45,193 bases of DNA from assembly GCA_014860665.1 (NCBI GenBank), contig JACZJI010000087.1:1-45193 (forward strand), read 5' to 3'. A program made the position numbers and the translations under genes. Shown one piece after another: positions 17,187 through 25,985 of the stretch. The DNA is from Bacteroidales bacterium. Its GTDB lineage: Bacteria > Bacteroidota > Bacteroidia > Bacteroidales > F082. Position 1 is the stretch's first letter. Every line of letters begins with the position of its first letter. Below the pieces are notes generated by a model. That model was not told where the DNA came from. It saw only the letters and a program-made list of their open reading frames with translations, and ran no database searches.

Positions 17187-17246
17187 TTTTATGAATGATG
17201 TTGGGTAAAGTTAAATTGATCTTTATCATTACTTATGAAAAACTCA

Positions 17247-17301
17247 GTCAATAAATAGCTTTTTTATTGACCTACCCCTGCACCCCTTCCAAAAGGGGAT
17301 T
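17247..17301. repeat. Hairpin pair downstream of leuS
   Basis: A 9-bp perfect stem, GTCAATAAA with TTTATTGAC (17247-17271), is followed by a CCCCTT/AAGGGG hairpin (17283-17300). Both lie between the convergent-facing end of leuS and the HAD gene start. They may end the leuS transcript, but no clear T-run follows. The second resembles the CCCCT...AAGGGG element at 35819-35841. Confidence 0.35.
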
Positions 17302-17326
17302 TAAGGAATTTATTGGCTGATTTTTT

Positions 17327-20131
17327 CTATCCCACTACAATGTTGACAATGCGTTTGGGAACTACGATGACTTTCCGTATCGTTTTGCCTTCAAGCCAGC
17401 GATTGGCTTCTTCAGCGGAAAGCACTGCTTTTTCTATTTCAGCTGCTGACATATCAGCAGGAAGTTCCAGTTTAAACCGCAACTTGCCGTTGAACGACAC
17501 TGGGTAAGTAAATGTGTCTTCCTGAAGATATTTTTGATCGTATTCCGGATAATCTACATTCACCAGGCCTCCTTTGTGGCCGAGCGATTCCCATAATTCT
17601 TCAGCCAGATGCGGCGCATAAGGTTCTATGAGAATTGCCAATGGTTCCAGAATTTCCCGTTTGTGACAATTCAGTTCATTGAGTTCATTCACACAGATCA
17701 TGAAAGCACTGACGCCCGTATTAAAGGAAAACCTTTCGATATCGTCCTGTATCTTTTTGATGGTTTTGTGAATGACTTTTTGCTCGGCTTCAATAGCAGG
17801 TTCATCTGTTACGCTGAGTTGATCATTTTCATCAAAATAAAGGCGCCACAGCTTGCGCAGAAACCGGTAAACACCTTCAATTCCGTTGATATCCCAGGGT
17901 TTGTCCTGATCAATCGGGCCAAGGAACATTTCATACAAACGTAAGGTATCGGCACCATATTTCTCAATCAGATCATCCGGGTTCTGAACGTTGTGTTTTG
18001 ATTTTGACATCTTTTCCACTTCGTAACCGCAGTGGTATTTCCCGTCTTCCAAAATAAATTCAGCATCCTTGAATTCGGGGCGCCATTTCTTAAAGGCTTC
18101 GGTATCCAACACATCATTGCTAACCATTTCGATGTCTACATGCAATGCCTGTGTGTTGTATTCTTTCCGCAGGTTGTACGACACGAATTTGTTGGTGCCT
18201 GTAATCCTGTAAACAAAATTGGAACGTCCCTGAATTTTTCCCTGATTGATGAGCTTCTTAAACGGTTCGTCTTCGCATGCAAGGCCATTATCATAAAGGA
18301 ATTTATTCCAAACGCGCGAATAAATCAGGTGTCCGGCAGCGTGTTCATCGCCACCGATGTATAAGTCCACATTGCGCCAGTATTGATTGGCATCTTTTGA
18401 GAAATATTCATTGTCGTTGTGGGGGTCCATATAGCGCAGATAGTATCCGCTGGAGCCTGCAAAACCGGGCATTGTATTTGTTTCGAGCGGATACCCATCT
18501 TTGGTAACCCAATTTTTAGCCCTTGCTACGGGTGGCTCTCCGGTTTCCGTGGGCAGGTATTTGTCTACTTCGGGCAATCTCAGCGGAAGCTCATCTTCCG
18601 GTAAAGGATAAGGCATGCCGTTTTTGTAATAGATGGGAAACGGTTCTCCCCAGTAGCGCTGACGACTGAAAATGGCATCGCGTAAGCGGAAATTAATCTT
18701 TCCCGTTCCGATGCCCATTTCTTCAAGACGAACAATGGCAGTATGAATAGCTTCTTTAACCTGCAGTCCGTTTAAAAAACCGGACTGAATCATCACTCCT
18801 TCTTTGGCATCATAGGAATCTTCCCAGGAATCTGTATCGGCAGGTTCGGCACCTTCCTGGCTTACTACCTGCAAAATGGGAAGTTTGAAATGACGTGCAA
18901 ATGCAAAATCGCGGCTGTCGTGGCCGGGAACTGCCATGATTGCTCCTGTTCCGTATCCTGCCAACACGTAATCGGCAATCCAGACCGGGATTTTATTTCC
19001 CGTAAGGGGATTTACCGCATAAGCGCCCGTGAATTCACCGGTAACTCTTTTCACTTCGGTCATGCGCTCGCGTTCCGAGCGGTTTTTAGCCCACTGAACG
19101 TAGGCATCCACCTTATCTTTGTGTTCGGGAGTGGTGATCTTGCTAACCCATTCGTGTTCGGGAGCCAGCACCATAAAGGTAGCGCCAAACAAAGTATCAG
19201 GACGGGTGGTAAAGACTTCAATGCCTTCGGAGAGTTCTTTATCATCTGCGTGACCATCGAGCTTGAACCACACAGAAGCCCCTTCGCTGCGGCCAATCCA
19301 GTTGCGCTGCATTTCTTTCAGCGAATCCGGCCAGTCCACGGTTTCCAGTCCGTCGAGCAAGCGTTGAGCATAGGCGGTGATGCGCAGCGACCATTGTTTC
19401 ATAAGTTTTCTTTCCACGGGATAACCGCCGCGTTCAGAAAGGCCTTCTTTCACTTCATCGTTGGCCAATACGGTTCCCAGGGCGGGACACCAGTTGACCA
19501 GCGTTTCCGAAAGATAAGCCAGGCGGTAATGCATCAGCATTTCCTGCTGCTCAATTTCCGTCATCTGTTTCCATTGGGCGGCATCGAAAGCCGGCGTTTC
19601 ATCACACACGGCATGGACATCGCCATTTCCGGAAGTTTCAAATTTCTCGATCAGGCCGGTAATCAATTCTGCTTTGTCTGCATCCCGGTTGTACCACGAA
19701 TTGAAAAGCTGAATGAACGTCCACTGCGTCCATTTGTAATAATCCGGGTCGGAGGTACGCACTTCGCGGTCCCAGTCGAATGAAAAGCCGATCTGGTCGA
19801 GTTGCTTGCGGTACCGTTTAATATTTTTTTCGGTAGTGATCTCAGGATGGGTTCCGGTTTGAATGGCATACTGTTCTGCCGGCAGGCCGTAAGCATCGTA
19901 ACCCATGGGATGCAATACATTGAAACCCTGATGCCGTTTGTAACGCGCATAGATATCGGAAGCGATGTACCCCAACGGATGCCCTACGTGCAACCCTGCT
20001 CCCGAAGGATAAGGGAACATATCCAGCACATAGAATTTTGGTTTGTTGGAATGGTTTTCTGCTTTAAAACTCTTGTGTTCGCTCCAGTATTTCTGCCACT
20101 TTTTTTCGATTTCGCGATGATTGTATGCCAT
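17327..20131 (-). CDS. leuS: Leucyl-tRNA synthetase
   Basis: A 934-residue class Ia synthetase, of normal bacterial length. It joins leucine to tRNA-Leu in the cytosol. The HIGH motif is HVGH (48-51) after FPYPSGAGL. The CP1 editing domain contains the threonine-rich [17 protein letters not shown] segment and the [10 protein letters not shown] loop that clears mischarged tRNA. The KMSKS loop is at about 706-712 ([10 protein letters not shown]). The C-terminal anticodon-binding helical bundle and the small tail domain (ending [15 protein letters not shown]) are complete. An in-frame long open stretch on the opposite strand is only a reflection of its codon use. Confidence 0.97.
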   Translation of the reverse strand: MAYNHREIEKKWQKYWSEHKSFKAENHSNKPKFYVLDMFPYPSGAGLHVGHPLGYIASDIYARYKRHQGFNVLHPMGYDAYGLPAEQYAIQTGTHPEITTEKNIKRYRKQLDQIGFSFDWDREVRTSDPDYYKWTQWTFIQLFNSWYNRDADKAELITGLIEKFETSGNGDVHAVCDETPAFDAAQWKQMTEIEQQEMLMHYRLAYLSETLVNWCPALGTVLANDEVKEGLSERGGYPVERKLMKQWSLRITAYAQRLLDGLETVDWPDSLKEMQRNWIGRSEGASVWFKLDGHADDKELSEGIEVFTTRPDTLFGATFMVLAPEHEWVSKITTPEHKDKVDAYVQWAKNRSERERMTEVKRVTGEFTGAYAVNPLTGNKIPVWIADYVLAGYGTGAIMAVPGHDSRDFAFARHFKLPILQVVSQEGAEPADTDSWEDSYDAKEGVMIQSGFLNGLQVKEAIHTAIVRLEEMGIGTGKINFRLRDAIFSRQRYWGEPFPIYYKNGMPYPLPEDELPLRLPEVDKYLPTETGEPPVARAKNWVTKDGYPLETNTMPGFAGSSGYYLRYMDPHNDNEYFSKDANQYWRNVDLYIGGDEHAAGHLIYSRVWNKFLYDNGLACEDEPFKKLINQGKIQGRSNFVYRITGTNKFVSYNLRKEYNTQALHVDIEMVSNDVLDTEAFKKWRPEFKDAEFILEDGKYHCGYEVEKMSKSKHNVQNPDDLIEKYGADTLRLYEMFLGPIDQDKPWDINGIEGVYRFLRKLWRLYFDENDQLSVTDEPAIEAEQKVIHKTIKKIQDDIERFSFNTGVSAFMICVNELNELNCHKREILEPLAILIEPYAPHLAEELWESLGHKGGLVNVDYPEYDQKYLQEDTFTYPVSFNGKLRFKLELPADMSAAEIEKAVLSAEEANRWLEGKTIRKVIVVPKRIVNIVVG

Positions 20132-20510
20132 ACTTTTTCTCCGTATATTTTCTCAACACCTGGTTCTCAAAGAAAAACCGGGGTTCTTTATTAAAAATTC
20201 AAGCTGCGAAATTAGTAAAAGAAAATGGAAGTTTGGATGTGAGGATTTTGGATGTTTGAAGCGGGTTGACCCTTCCGTAAGCACGGTTGACCTCTCCGTA
20301 AGCACGGTTGACCTTTCCGTAAGCACGGTTGTGCTTTCCGTAATGACGGTCGACCCCTCCGTAAGGAAGGTTGTCCTCTGCGTAAGGGCGGTTGATGTTT
20401 CCGTAAGGACAGTTGACCTCTCCGTGAGGACGGTTGGGGTCTCCGTAAGGAGGTTTCTGTGTTCCGTGAGATGTGCGGGGCGTTCCGCAGTGCTCCCTGT
20501 TATTCCGGGT
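20132..20510. other. Gene-free region between leuS and the GNAT gene
   Basis: Contains the presumed leuS promoter region (20132-20260; only a weak TAATTTCG on the minus strand at 20214-20207) and the 21-bp tandem array (20264-20473). No gene is supported. A plus-strand open frame running through it consists mainly of the translated repeat. Confidence 0.5.
20264..20473. repeat. 21-bp tandem repeat array, nine full units plus a decayed one
   Basis: Units start at 20264, 20285, 20306, 20327, 20348, 20369, 20390, 20411 and 20432, exactly 21 bp apart, with a degenerate unit at 20453. A typical unit reads GGTTGACCTC-TCCGTAAGCAC. The most conserved core is (C)CCGTAAG. Units 1-3 are almost identical and later ones diverge, as if the array grows from the leuS side. 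CCGT-AAGC-ACGG at unit junctions can form a short hairpin in the first units. The array lies just downstream of the GNAT stop codon. Confidence 0.9.
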
Positions 20511-20969
20511 TTATCTATTCAATACCTTTTTCTCAAAACAAAGGCTGTTTTCAACTCCGGCATACGGGACGTAATTCGGAATTCGGGTATAACCGTTTTT
20601 ATGATAAAGTCCAATGGCCTCTGTTTGTTTTTTACCGGTTTCGAGAATGCATTTTTCAAAGCCGAGTTCTGCAGCCCACTTTTCCAATTCCGACAAGACC
20701 TGGGTTGCAATTCCCTTTCCACGGCCTTGCGGGGAAGTAAACATCCGCTTGACTTCCATGGTTCCCGGTTCGTATTCTTTGATGGCACCGCAACCCATTG
20801 GTTCTTCATTTTCATAGGCTATTACCACGTGTTTTATGAGGTCGAGTTTATTGTATTGGGCATAAAAAGGATGCTCTGCCCCATCTTTTTCTTCCAGATA
20901 AGCATCAAGCAACTTCAGGAGTTCTATGAAGTCCTGATTTTCTGAGTTTGTTCTTATGAGTTTTATCAT
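20511..20969 (-). CDS. GNAT-family N-acetyltransferase
   Basis: A 152-residue GCN5-related acetyltransferase. The acetyl-CoA pyrophosphate loop is clear: VKRMFTSPQGRGKGIATQVL, with QGRGKG matching Q/RxxGxG/A. The C-terminal CILETGKKQTEAIGLYHKNGY segment is standard for motif B. It transfers acetyl groups to an amine, perhaps a small molecule or a protein N-terminus; the substrate is unknown. Two-thirds of it is typical of stand-alone bacterial GNATs next to stress or defence genes. It lies between a tandem repeat (downstream) and a methyltransferase remnant (upstream). Confidence 0.8.
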   Translation of the reverse strand: MIKLIRTNSENQDFIELLKLLDAYLEEKDGAEHPFYAQYNKLDLIKHVVIAYENEEPMGCGAIKEYEPGTMEVKRMFTSPQGRGKGIATQVLSELEKWAAELGFEKCILETGKKQTEAIGLYHKNGYTRIPNYVPYAGVENSLCFEKKVLNR

Positions 20970-20979
20970 TTCACCTGCA

Positions 20980-21078
20980 TTATTTTTTTCCTACATAAAC
21001 AAACCCGTTGGAAATATGTCCGTTCATGGTTTTAAACTGAATGGTTTTGTATGTTTCTATGTTTCCGCTATGAAATCC
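20980..21078 (-). pseudogene. Remnant of a methyltransferase 3' end
   Basis: On the minus strand this piece still encodes ETYKTIQFKTMNGHISNGF, then VYVGKK and a stop. It copies the end of the methyltransferase at 22380-23033: bases 20993-21057 match 22408-22472 at 64 of 65 positions. Beyond 21057 similarity decays, with GATTTCAT still shared. The rest of the gene is missing; the Fic gene follows instead. It is not a functional gene. Confidence 0.85.
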
Positions 21079-21100
21079 TATTTTAGCTGAGGAGTTATCT

Positions 21101-22225
21101 CTATCTAAACAAATTCAAGTAATTCTCAAAAACATATAATCTTCCCCGTTGGCTTCCGGTAATTTCCTTTAAAATTTCTGCCTTTTCTAATAATTCTATA
21201 ATCTTATAAGATGAAGGCAAAGAGATTCCGGCTGTTTTACTAACCTTTTCTGCGTTAATCAACGGCCTTTGGTATAAATAATTCAGAACTTTTTGTGCAC
21301 TGCTCATCCGGCTTCCAAAATGTTGTGTTTTTTCATCGTTTTGTTTCTGTAATTGCATGATACTATCAAAAGTCGCTATTCCATTTTTGGCAGTTTCAAT
21401 AATACCTACCAAGAAAAACTTAAACCATTGTGTAATATCATTTTTTTCTCTGGCAATCATCAGATTATCATAATATAATGTTCTGTGTTTTTCCATAAAA
21501 TCAGAAAGATAAAGTATGGGTTTCTTTAAAATGTGCCTATCAACAAGATAAAGAGGAATCAATAAGCGGCCTACTCTGCCATTACCATCAAGGAATGGGT
21601 GAACGGTTTCAAATTGATAATGAACCAGAGCTATTTTCAATAATTCAGGGAAAAAGAACTCATCATTATGAATAAATTTTTCAATATCGCTCATCAACTC
21701 AGGAATCGTTGTATGCACGGGAGGAATGAAAAGAGCATCATTGATGGTTGCTCCACCAATCCAATTCTGACTTTTTCGAAATTGTCCTGGTTGTTTTTTC
21801 TGACCCCTTACACCTTGTAAGAGCATTTTATGTGTTTCTTTTATCAGTCTTGATGAAAGAGGCAACTTTTCAAGAGCCTGAATTGCCAATTCCATTGCTT
21901 TTATATAATTCTGAACTTCTTCCCAATCCTCGCGCTTATCTAATGGGATGTCCTCCCTGTCAAGCAACGCATCATCCATATTCGTTTGTGTTCCTTCGAT
22001 TTTACTGCTTTGAGTAGCCTCCTTCAAAACGTGCATACTGATAAACAAATCAATATTTGGGATATAATTGGAATACATATCGAGCCTTCCCAATTCCCGG
22101 TCTGCCTGACTTAGCAATTGTAGAACCTCCATATTTTCCAGTGCCCATTGCCGGTTAATCAATGTAGGTTGAAAGCTTTTATAGTATCCCTGACTTATAT
22201 ATTGCCCAGAAGTGAACTGTTTCAT
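21101..22225 (-). CDS. Fic-domain protein (predicted AMP-transferase) with N-terminal inhibitory motif
   Basis: A 374-residue class II Fic protein. The active site HPFLDGNGRVGR (about 209-220) matches HxFx(D/E)GNGRxxR. The self-inhibitory helix motif (S/T)xxxE(G/N) is present as SSKIEG (73-78), so E77 should block ATP until relieved. A winged helix ends the protein (NAEKVSKTAGISLPSSYKII). Such enzymes attach AMP to hydroxyl groups of target proteins. A start at 22246 (TTG) would lie inside the promoter -7 box, so I use the ATG at 22225. It lies between two copies of a 65-bp sequence, suggesting later insertion or duplication. Target unknown. Confidence 0.85.
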   Translation of the reverse strand: MKQFTSGQYISQGYYKSFQPTLINRQWALENMEVLQLLSQADRELGRLDMYSNYIPNIDLFISMHVLKEATQSSKIEGTQTNMDDALLDREDIPLDKREDWEEVQNYIKAMELAIQALEKLPLSSRLIKETHKMLLQGVRGQKKQPGQFRKSQNWIGGATINDALFIPPVHTTIPELMSDIEKFIHNDEFFFPELLKIALVHYQFETVHPFLDGNGRVGRLLIPLYLVDRHILKKPILYLSDFMEKHRTLYYDNLMIAREKNDITQWFKFFLVGIIETAKNGIATFDSIMQLQKQNDEKTQHFGSRMSSAQKVLNYLYQRPLINAEKVSKTAGISLPSSYKIIELLEKAEILKEITGSQRGRLYVFENYLNLFR

Positions 22226-22243
22226 CTTTCTCAATTTTTTAAA

Positions 22244-22251
22244 CAAAGATA
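22244..22251 (-). promoter_or_regulatory. -7 box upstream of the Fic gene
   Basis: TATCTTTG on the minus strand (22251-22244) is a perfect -7 element. The -33 region 18 bp upstream is only T-rich. It sets the Fic start at 22225 rather than 22246. Confidence 0.45.
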
Positions 22252-22379
22252 GTTCTTATTTAAGGAAAACGCGATTTTCTTAAATAACGCATCTCTTTAT
22301 TTAATTTTTTTACGTTTTTTGAAAATAACAAAACACCTTATTTACATTTTACAAGGGATTGAGTAAATCATGCCCGGAT

Positions 22380-23033
22380 TTATACTTTATCAGCACTTTT
22401 CTTTCCCACATAAACAAACCCGTTGGAAATATGTCCGTTCATGGTTTTGAACTGAATGGTTTTGTATGTTTCCTTAATGAAATCTTTTGTCATTTGAGAT
22501 ACGCGGCTTTCTTCGTGATGTCGTAAAACAGCGCCTTCCGGTAATTCGAAAACTCCGTAGGTTCCATATTTTTCAACGAACTGATTATATCTTTTTGTGT
22601 TCCGTTCATCAGAATTCACCAGAAAATCGTTGATGTAAATAACACCACCCGGTTTTAAGACTCTTTTAATTTCACTGATCAAGGCATCCTGTTTTTCATC
22701 TTCTGTGATGCAGGTTAAAACCGCAAAAAGGATGACCATGTCCACCGTGCCGGATTCTCAATCAATTATGTTGTCTTTTGATGTTCTTAAATCCAGAAAC
22801 GTGAATTCAGACTTCCCGCGTTCGATCATATCCGATGCAAAATCAAAGCCAAGGAGATTCTTATATCCCTGTGCATGCAATTCGTTCAGCGTTCTTCCAT
22901 AGCCACAGCCATAATCCACAACTAAGGAATCCTTTTTTATGAAATCCGGTATCAGGTTTAAATCAAGTGCTGTTGTAAATTCCTTTGTGGGGGATACTTT
23001 GTTCCAGTATTCTTTTTGATTGTTTACCTTCAT
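22380..23033 (-). pseudogene. Class I SAM-dependent methyltransferase interrupted by an in-frame TGA
   Basis: Two adjacent open stretches are in the same frame. The first (23033-22761) has the SAM-binding motif VVDYGCGYGRTLNELHAQG and FDFASDMIERGKSEF and ends at TGA (22760-22758) after DNIID. The second continues ESGTVDMVILFAVLTCITED, RVLKPGGVIYINDF and the C-terminus. Together they give one normal methyltransferase of about 217 residues. A single base change explains the stop, so this is a recent pseudogene, a sequencing error, or a case of read-through; re-initiation at the GTG at 22745 would give only a C-terminal half. It begins 5 bp after the hipT stop and could be transcribed with hipBST. 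Substrate unknown. Confidence 0.8.
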
Positions 23034-23038
23034 TGGTT

Positions 23039-24013
23039 TTATGTTATGCTAATTTGTGCCAGTTTCCTTTCGACCATCTCATGATATGAATTTTTCAGAT
23101 CATCAGGAACAAAGCTTATGTCTATCATTTCATGCCAAAGGGGGATGGTTTTCATAAACTTATTGAAGATATTTTCCATAGCCTTGTCATCAATACCTGC
23201 CCTTTTCATGGCAGTTTCAAAATCCTTTCGGGTTATTTTTTTCTTTTTCCCGTTAAGGGTTAAAGCCAGTTCTTCATCATCGCCTTCCACAACCAACGCT
23301 GAGGCAATCAGGTCGTAAGCAGGGCTCAGGTTATATTGGCGCTGCTTATTTTTGAGCAGGGAAAAATTTTTCAGGTGCATGTCGTTATTTCCGGTCAGGA
23401 AGCTGAATACCACCAGCTCGTAAAAATTGATTGCATCAAATACAGGATTTGTTGAATATTTCAGAATGGCTTTGGCGATCTGCTCGTAAGAGCCGTTGTA
23501 TTTGTGCTCGGTAAGCCTTTCCGTCAACTGGCACATGTCTTCCATGTGGAATTTTTCACTTCGATAACGGTCAGCACGCTTTGTAATATATACCAACTGG
23601 CCAGATTTTAATTTCATGAGGGAATGTTCCATTGTCTTAATCCTTGAGATCTGTGCCAGATGCATGGTCAAATCTTCAAGTTCAGGAAGGCTCCGGTAAA
23701 CATTTGTCTGGGGTTTCAGAATATATTCACCCCACAAACCAACGATCGTAAATCGTTCCGGCCGCTGTGAATTTTTCATTTTTTGGATTCCGAGAGAAAG
23801 CTTGGGTTGCACACCGGTCACTGTTTTGTGACTTTTTATTACCTGTTCCGCCAGTTTTAGCATTTCATCTTCAGTGTAGGGCAACTCCGGCGGTATTGGT
23901 TTTCCAAAAAATTTCCTGCTGCATGCAGGATGAAACCCTTCCTTGCCAGCATCAGACTTCAGGTCTTCAGTGGATATTTCCTTATAACAATACAGACAAT
24001 TATTCTTTTTCAT
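23039..24013 (-). CDS. hipT: HipT-like Ser/Thr kinase toxin of a HipBST system
   Basis: A 324-residue HipA-fold kinase without the N-subdomain 1, which is encoded by the separate upstream gene (HipS). Kinase features: Gly-rich loop TVTGVQPKLSL (64-74), ATP-binding lysine in ILKP (K100), catalytic GNNDMHLKNF (D211, N216), metal-binding PAYDLIAS (D234). E. coli HipT has two phosphorylatable serines (SIS) in the loop; here the pair is threonine (T64, T66). The first 35 residues add a C6-C9-H28-C31 zinc-knuckle-like module not present in E. coli HipT. In E. coli the toxin phosphorylates tryptophanyl-tRNA synthetase. Start overlaps the hipS stop by 4 bp. Confidence 0.85.
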   Translation of the reverse strand: MKKNNCLYCYKEISTEDLKSDAGKEGFHPACSRKFFGKPIPPELPYTEDEMLKLAEQVIKSHKTVTGVQPKLSLGIQKMKNSQRPERFTIVGLWGEYILKPQTNVYRSLPELEDLTMHLAQISRIKTMEHSLMKLKSGQLVYITKRADRYRSEKFHMEDMCQLTERLTEHKYNGSYEQIAKAILKYSTNPVFDAINFYELVVFSFLTGNNDMHLKNFSLLKNKQRQYNLSPAYDLIASALVVEGDDEELALTLNGKKKKITRKDFETAMKRAGIDDKAMENIFNKFMKTIPLWHEMIDISFVPDDLKNSYHEMVERKLAQISIT

Positions 24014-24339
24014 TCCTCCTCTTTTTCGAAAGGTTCAACAGAAACAGCACCGATACAATCGCTGCATGTTGCCAGCAACAAGCTCATTCTGTCCCGGGTA
24101 TTGATCTTCCAGTTTTTTTCAGCAATCTCCAAAAGCCAACCCTCCGGAATCAATCCGTCAAAAAAAGGAAACAAAACATCACTGTGAAAGGGCTTTTGTG
24201 TGATCGGGAGCGTCAGGCTTACCGGCTCAGCATCCTCCTTATGAAGATAATCATCCTCATAGGTAAAATGATATCCGGTTTCATCTTCAACAAGCGTTCC
24301 TGCCAGCTGATTGTACATAAAAATCTTAGCTTTCTTCAT
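24010..24339 (-). CDS. hipS: HipS-like antitoxin (HipA N-subdomain 1 as a free protein)
   Basis: A 109-residue protein equal to the first subdomain of HipA. Its diagnostic run PVSLTLPITQKPFHSD, then LFPFFDGLIPEGWLLE and DCIGAVSVEP, matches HipA N-termini. As a free protein followed by a shortened kinase it identifies the tripartite HipBST arrangement, in which HipS and not HipB neutralises the kinase. The gene overlaps hipB by 14 bp at its start and hipT by 4 bp at its end, so production of the three is translationally coupled. Confidence 0.87.
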   Translation of the reverse strand: MKKAKIFMYNQLAGTLVEDETGYHFTYEDDYLHKEDAEPVSLTLPITQKPFHSDVLFPFFDGLIPEGWLLEIAEKNWKINTRDRMSLLLATCSDCIGAVSVEPFEKEEE

Positions 24340-24553
24340 GGATTAGATTGTTTCTGTCAGTTTCTACCGGTCCAAGTTCATAACCAAATAACTTTAAAAC
24401 CTGGTTTACCTTATCCATTTGCAATGTGGTTTTGCCTCTTTCAAGTTCCCGGACAAAACGAAGACCAACCCCAGCCTTAGAAGAAAGTTCTTCCTGGGTC
24501 AATCCCAACGATTTTCTTTTTTCTTTAACAAATTGACTTAATATGAAACTCAT
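24326..24553 (-). CDS. hipB: HipB-like XRE-family DNA-binding protein
   Basis: A 75-residue Cro/C1-type helix-turn-helix protein. The HTH lies at about 17-40 (LTQEELSSKAGVGLRFVREL) and a C-terminal strand region (LKLFGYELGP) would form the dimer, as in E. coli HipB. It should bind the palindromes TATACC-N6-GGTATA just upstream of its own gene and repress the operon; in HipBST systems the antitoxin HipS/HipT complex joins this repression. First gene of hipBST. Confidence 0.88.
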   Translation of the reverse strand: MSFILSQFVKEKRKSLGLTQEELSSKAGVGLRFVRELERGKTTLQMDKVNQVLKLFGYELGPVETDRNNLIHEES

Positions 24554-24563
24554 TTTAATAAAT

Positions 24564-24663
24564 TATACCTTTACGGGTACAAATATAATACAATATTCTT
24601 ATTTTATACCTTTACGGGTATAATTTAGTTCTAACGATATGTTATCGTCCCTTACGGGTACAA
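24564..24663. promoter_or_regulatory. hipBST control region: three operators and a -7 box
   Basis: Operator O2 is TATACC-TTTACG-GGTATA (24605-24622), a perfect 6-bp inverted repeat. O1 (24564-24581) is the same with one half-site changed (GGTACA). O3 (24645-24662) keeps CCCTTACGGGTACA with a weak left half. The GGGTA element repeats at 24575, 24616 and 24656, spacings of 41 and 40 bp (about four helical turns). A -7 box TATATTTG (24587-24580, minus strand) lies between O1 and O2, so transcription should start in O1 and be blocked by HipB. The layout resembles the E. coli hip operators TATCC-N8-GGATA. Confidence 0.75.
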
Positions 24664-24691
24664 AAAAAGCCCGGGAAGATTTCCGGGCTTC
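24662..24691 (-). terminator. Rho-independent terminator of the aldo/keto reductase gene
   Basis: On the minus strand AAGCCCGGAAA-TC-TTCCCGGGCTT is followed by TTTTTTT. It ends the transcript that leaves the reductase gene (stop at 24721), just before the hip operators. Confidence 0.85.
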
Positions 24692-24720
24692 AGATATTTT
24701 ATTGAGAATTTACTCCGTTT

Positions 24721-25719
24721 TTAATTCTCCCTCCAGTCGAAATCGACAGCGGGTTTGTTTCCCATGATGTCATCAATCCGGCTTAATACTTCCGGGGTCA
24801 GTTTAGGAACCACTTCCAGCGCTTTCATGTTTTCTTCTATTTGTTCCGGTTTGGAGGCGCCGGTAATGACGGTGCTTACATTGGGGTTTGTCAGACACCA
24901 GGCAAGGGAAAGCTGCGGTAATGTGGCTTCCATTTCATCTGCCAGGTCGCGCAGTTCAATGGTTTGTTTAATCCTGGCTTCCGTCGTTTCACGTTCGATA
25001 CGTTTTTTGAGCCAGCCCATTTCTTTCAGATCCAGGCGGCTGCCTTTGGGAATTCCACTAATGTATTTGCCACTCAGCAATCCGCTGGCCAGCGGGCTCC
25101 AGATGGTGGTTCCAAGACCGAATTCTTCGTACAGTTTTGCATATTCCTTTTCCACCTTATTTCTGGTAAACAGATTGTACTGCGGTTGTTCCATCAATGG
25201 CGGAATCAGATGATTTTTTTCGGCTATGCGGTGTGCTTCGCGGATCTGCTCGGCACTCCATTCGCTGGTGCCCCAGTAAAATGCTTTTCCCTGGTGGATC
25301 ACCTGGTTCATGGCCCAAACCGTTTCTTCGATGGGCGTGTAAATATCAGGGCGGTGGCAGAAAATTAAATCCACATATTCCAACTGAAGCCTTTTCAGTG
25401 CTGCATTAGTTCCCTCGATAACATGTTTAAAAGACAATCCTCGGTCGTTAACGCCGGGGCCTCCCCAGAATATTTTGGTAGAAACCACAAAATCGGAGCG
25501 TTTCCAACCTTCGCGTTTAAAGACTTTTCCCATAATGATTTCGGCATTCCCTTCTGCGTAAGCTTCGGCATTGTCGAAGAAATTTATACCGTGATCGAAA
25601 GCTTTGGTCATTAACTGATAGGCCATATCTTCGTCGGCCTGGTTATAAAAAGTAACCCAGGCACCGTATGAAAGTGCCGATACCTTGAGCCCCGATTTCC
25701 CTAAAAATCTATATTCCAT
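24721..25719 (-). CDS. Aldo/keto reductase (voltage-gated K+ channel beta-subunit type)
   Basis: A 332-residue NADPH-dependent TIM-barrel oxidoreductase. The catalytic tetrad is complete: D49 ([12 protein letters not shown]), Y54, K82 (VVSTKIFWG) and H122 (IFCHRPD). The NADPH-binding end is [15 protein letters not shown]. It reduces carbonyls; the substrate is not predictable. I use the ATG at 25719: the 24 residues encoded upstream are not conserved and would lie over the promoter (25753-25784). Close to the Kv-beta-like/YghZ group by its N-terminal sequence [20 protein letters not shown]. Confidence 0.87.
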   Translation of the reverse strand: MEYRFLGKSGLKVSALSYGAWVTFYNQADEDMAYQLMTKAFDHGINFFDNAEAYAEGNAEIIMGKVFKREGWKRSDFVVSTKIFWGGPGVNDRGLSFKHVIEGTNAALKRLQLEYVDLIFCHRPDIYTPIEETVWAMNQVIHQGKAFYWGTSEWSAEQIREAHRIAEKNHLIPPLMEQPQYNLFTRNKVEKEYAKLYEEFGLGTTIWSPLASGLLSGKYISGIPKGSRLDLKEMGWLKKRIERETTEARIKQTIELRDLADEMEATLPQLSLAWCLTNPNVSTVITGASKPEQIEENMKALEVVPKLTPEVLSRIDDIMGNKPAVDFDWREN

Positions 25720-25752
25720 GATTTGAAAATTTTTGTTGTGAAAATTGAACTT

Positions 25753-25784
25753 CAAAGATAAGTGATTCTTATACTCACCACCAA
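25753..25784 (-). promoter_or_regulatory. Promoter of the aldo/keto reductase gene
   Basis: On the minus strand TTG (25784-25782), 21 bp, TATCTTTG (25760-25753): a full consensus match. Predicted transcription start about 27 nt before the ATG at 25719. Confidence 0.65.
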
Positions 25785-25985
25785 TCGGCAATTCTTAATT
25801 TCCATTGTGATCCTTTTTGTCCTCTGAGGACTTTTGAGTGACAGCCATGATTAAGTTACTAATGTTTCGCGCTAACCACTCATTCATTAATAATGAACCT
25901 GATGAAAAGAATAAGAATATTATAGATTAATAGTTTTTAGTGATTTGTAATATCCACAAATCATCTGAATAGCTCTGGGAAACTC

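Noticed and set aside
18890..19783. 297-residue frame opposite leuS
   Set aside because: Antisense reflection of leuS codon use; no family features.
20121..20945. Plus-strand frame of 274 residues with heptapeptide repeats (VDLSVST type)
   Set aside because: It overlaps the 5' end of leuS and most of the GNAT gene on the other strand, and the 21-bp period gives a heptad by arithmetic. Two unrelated ends and no start signal.
22226..22246. TTG start at 22246 for the Fic gene
   Set aside because: The codon lies in the TATCTTTG -7 box; the ATG at 22225 gives a proper start just after the transcript begins.
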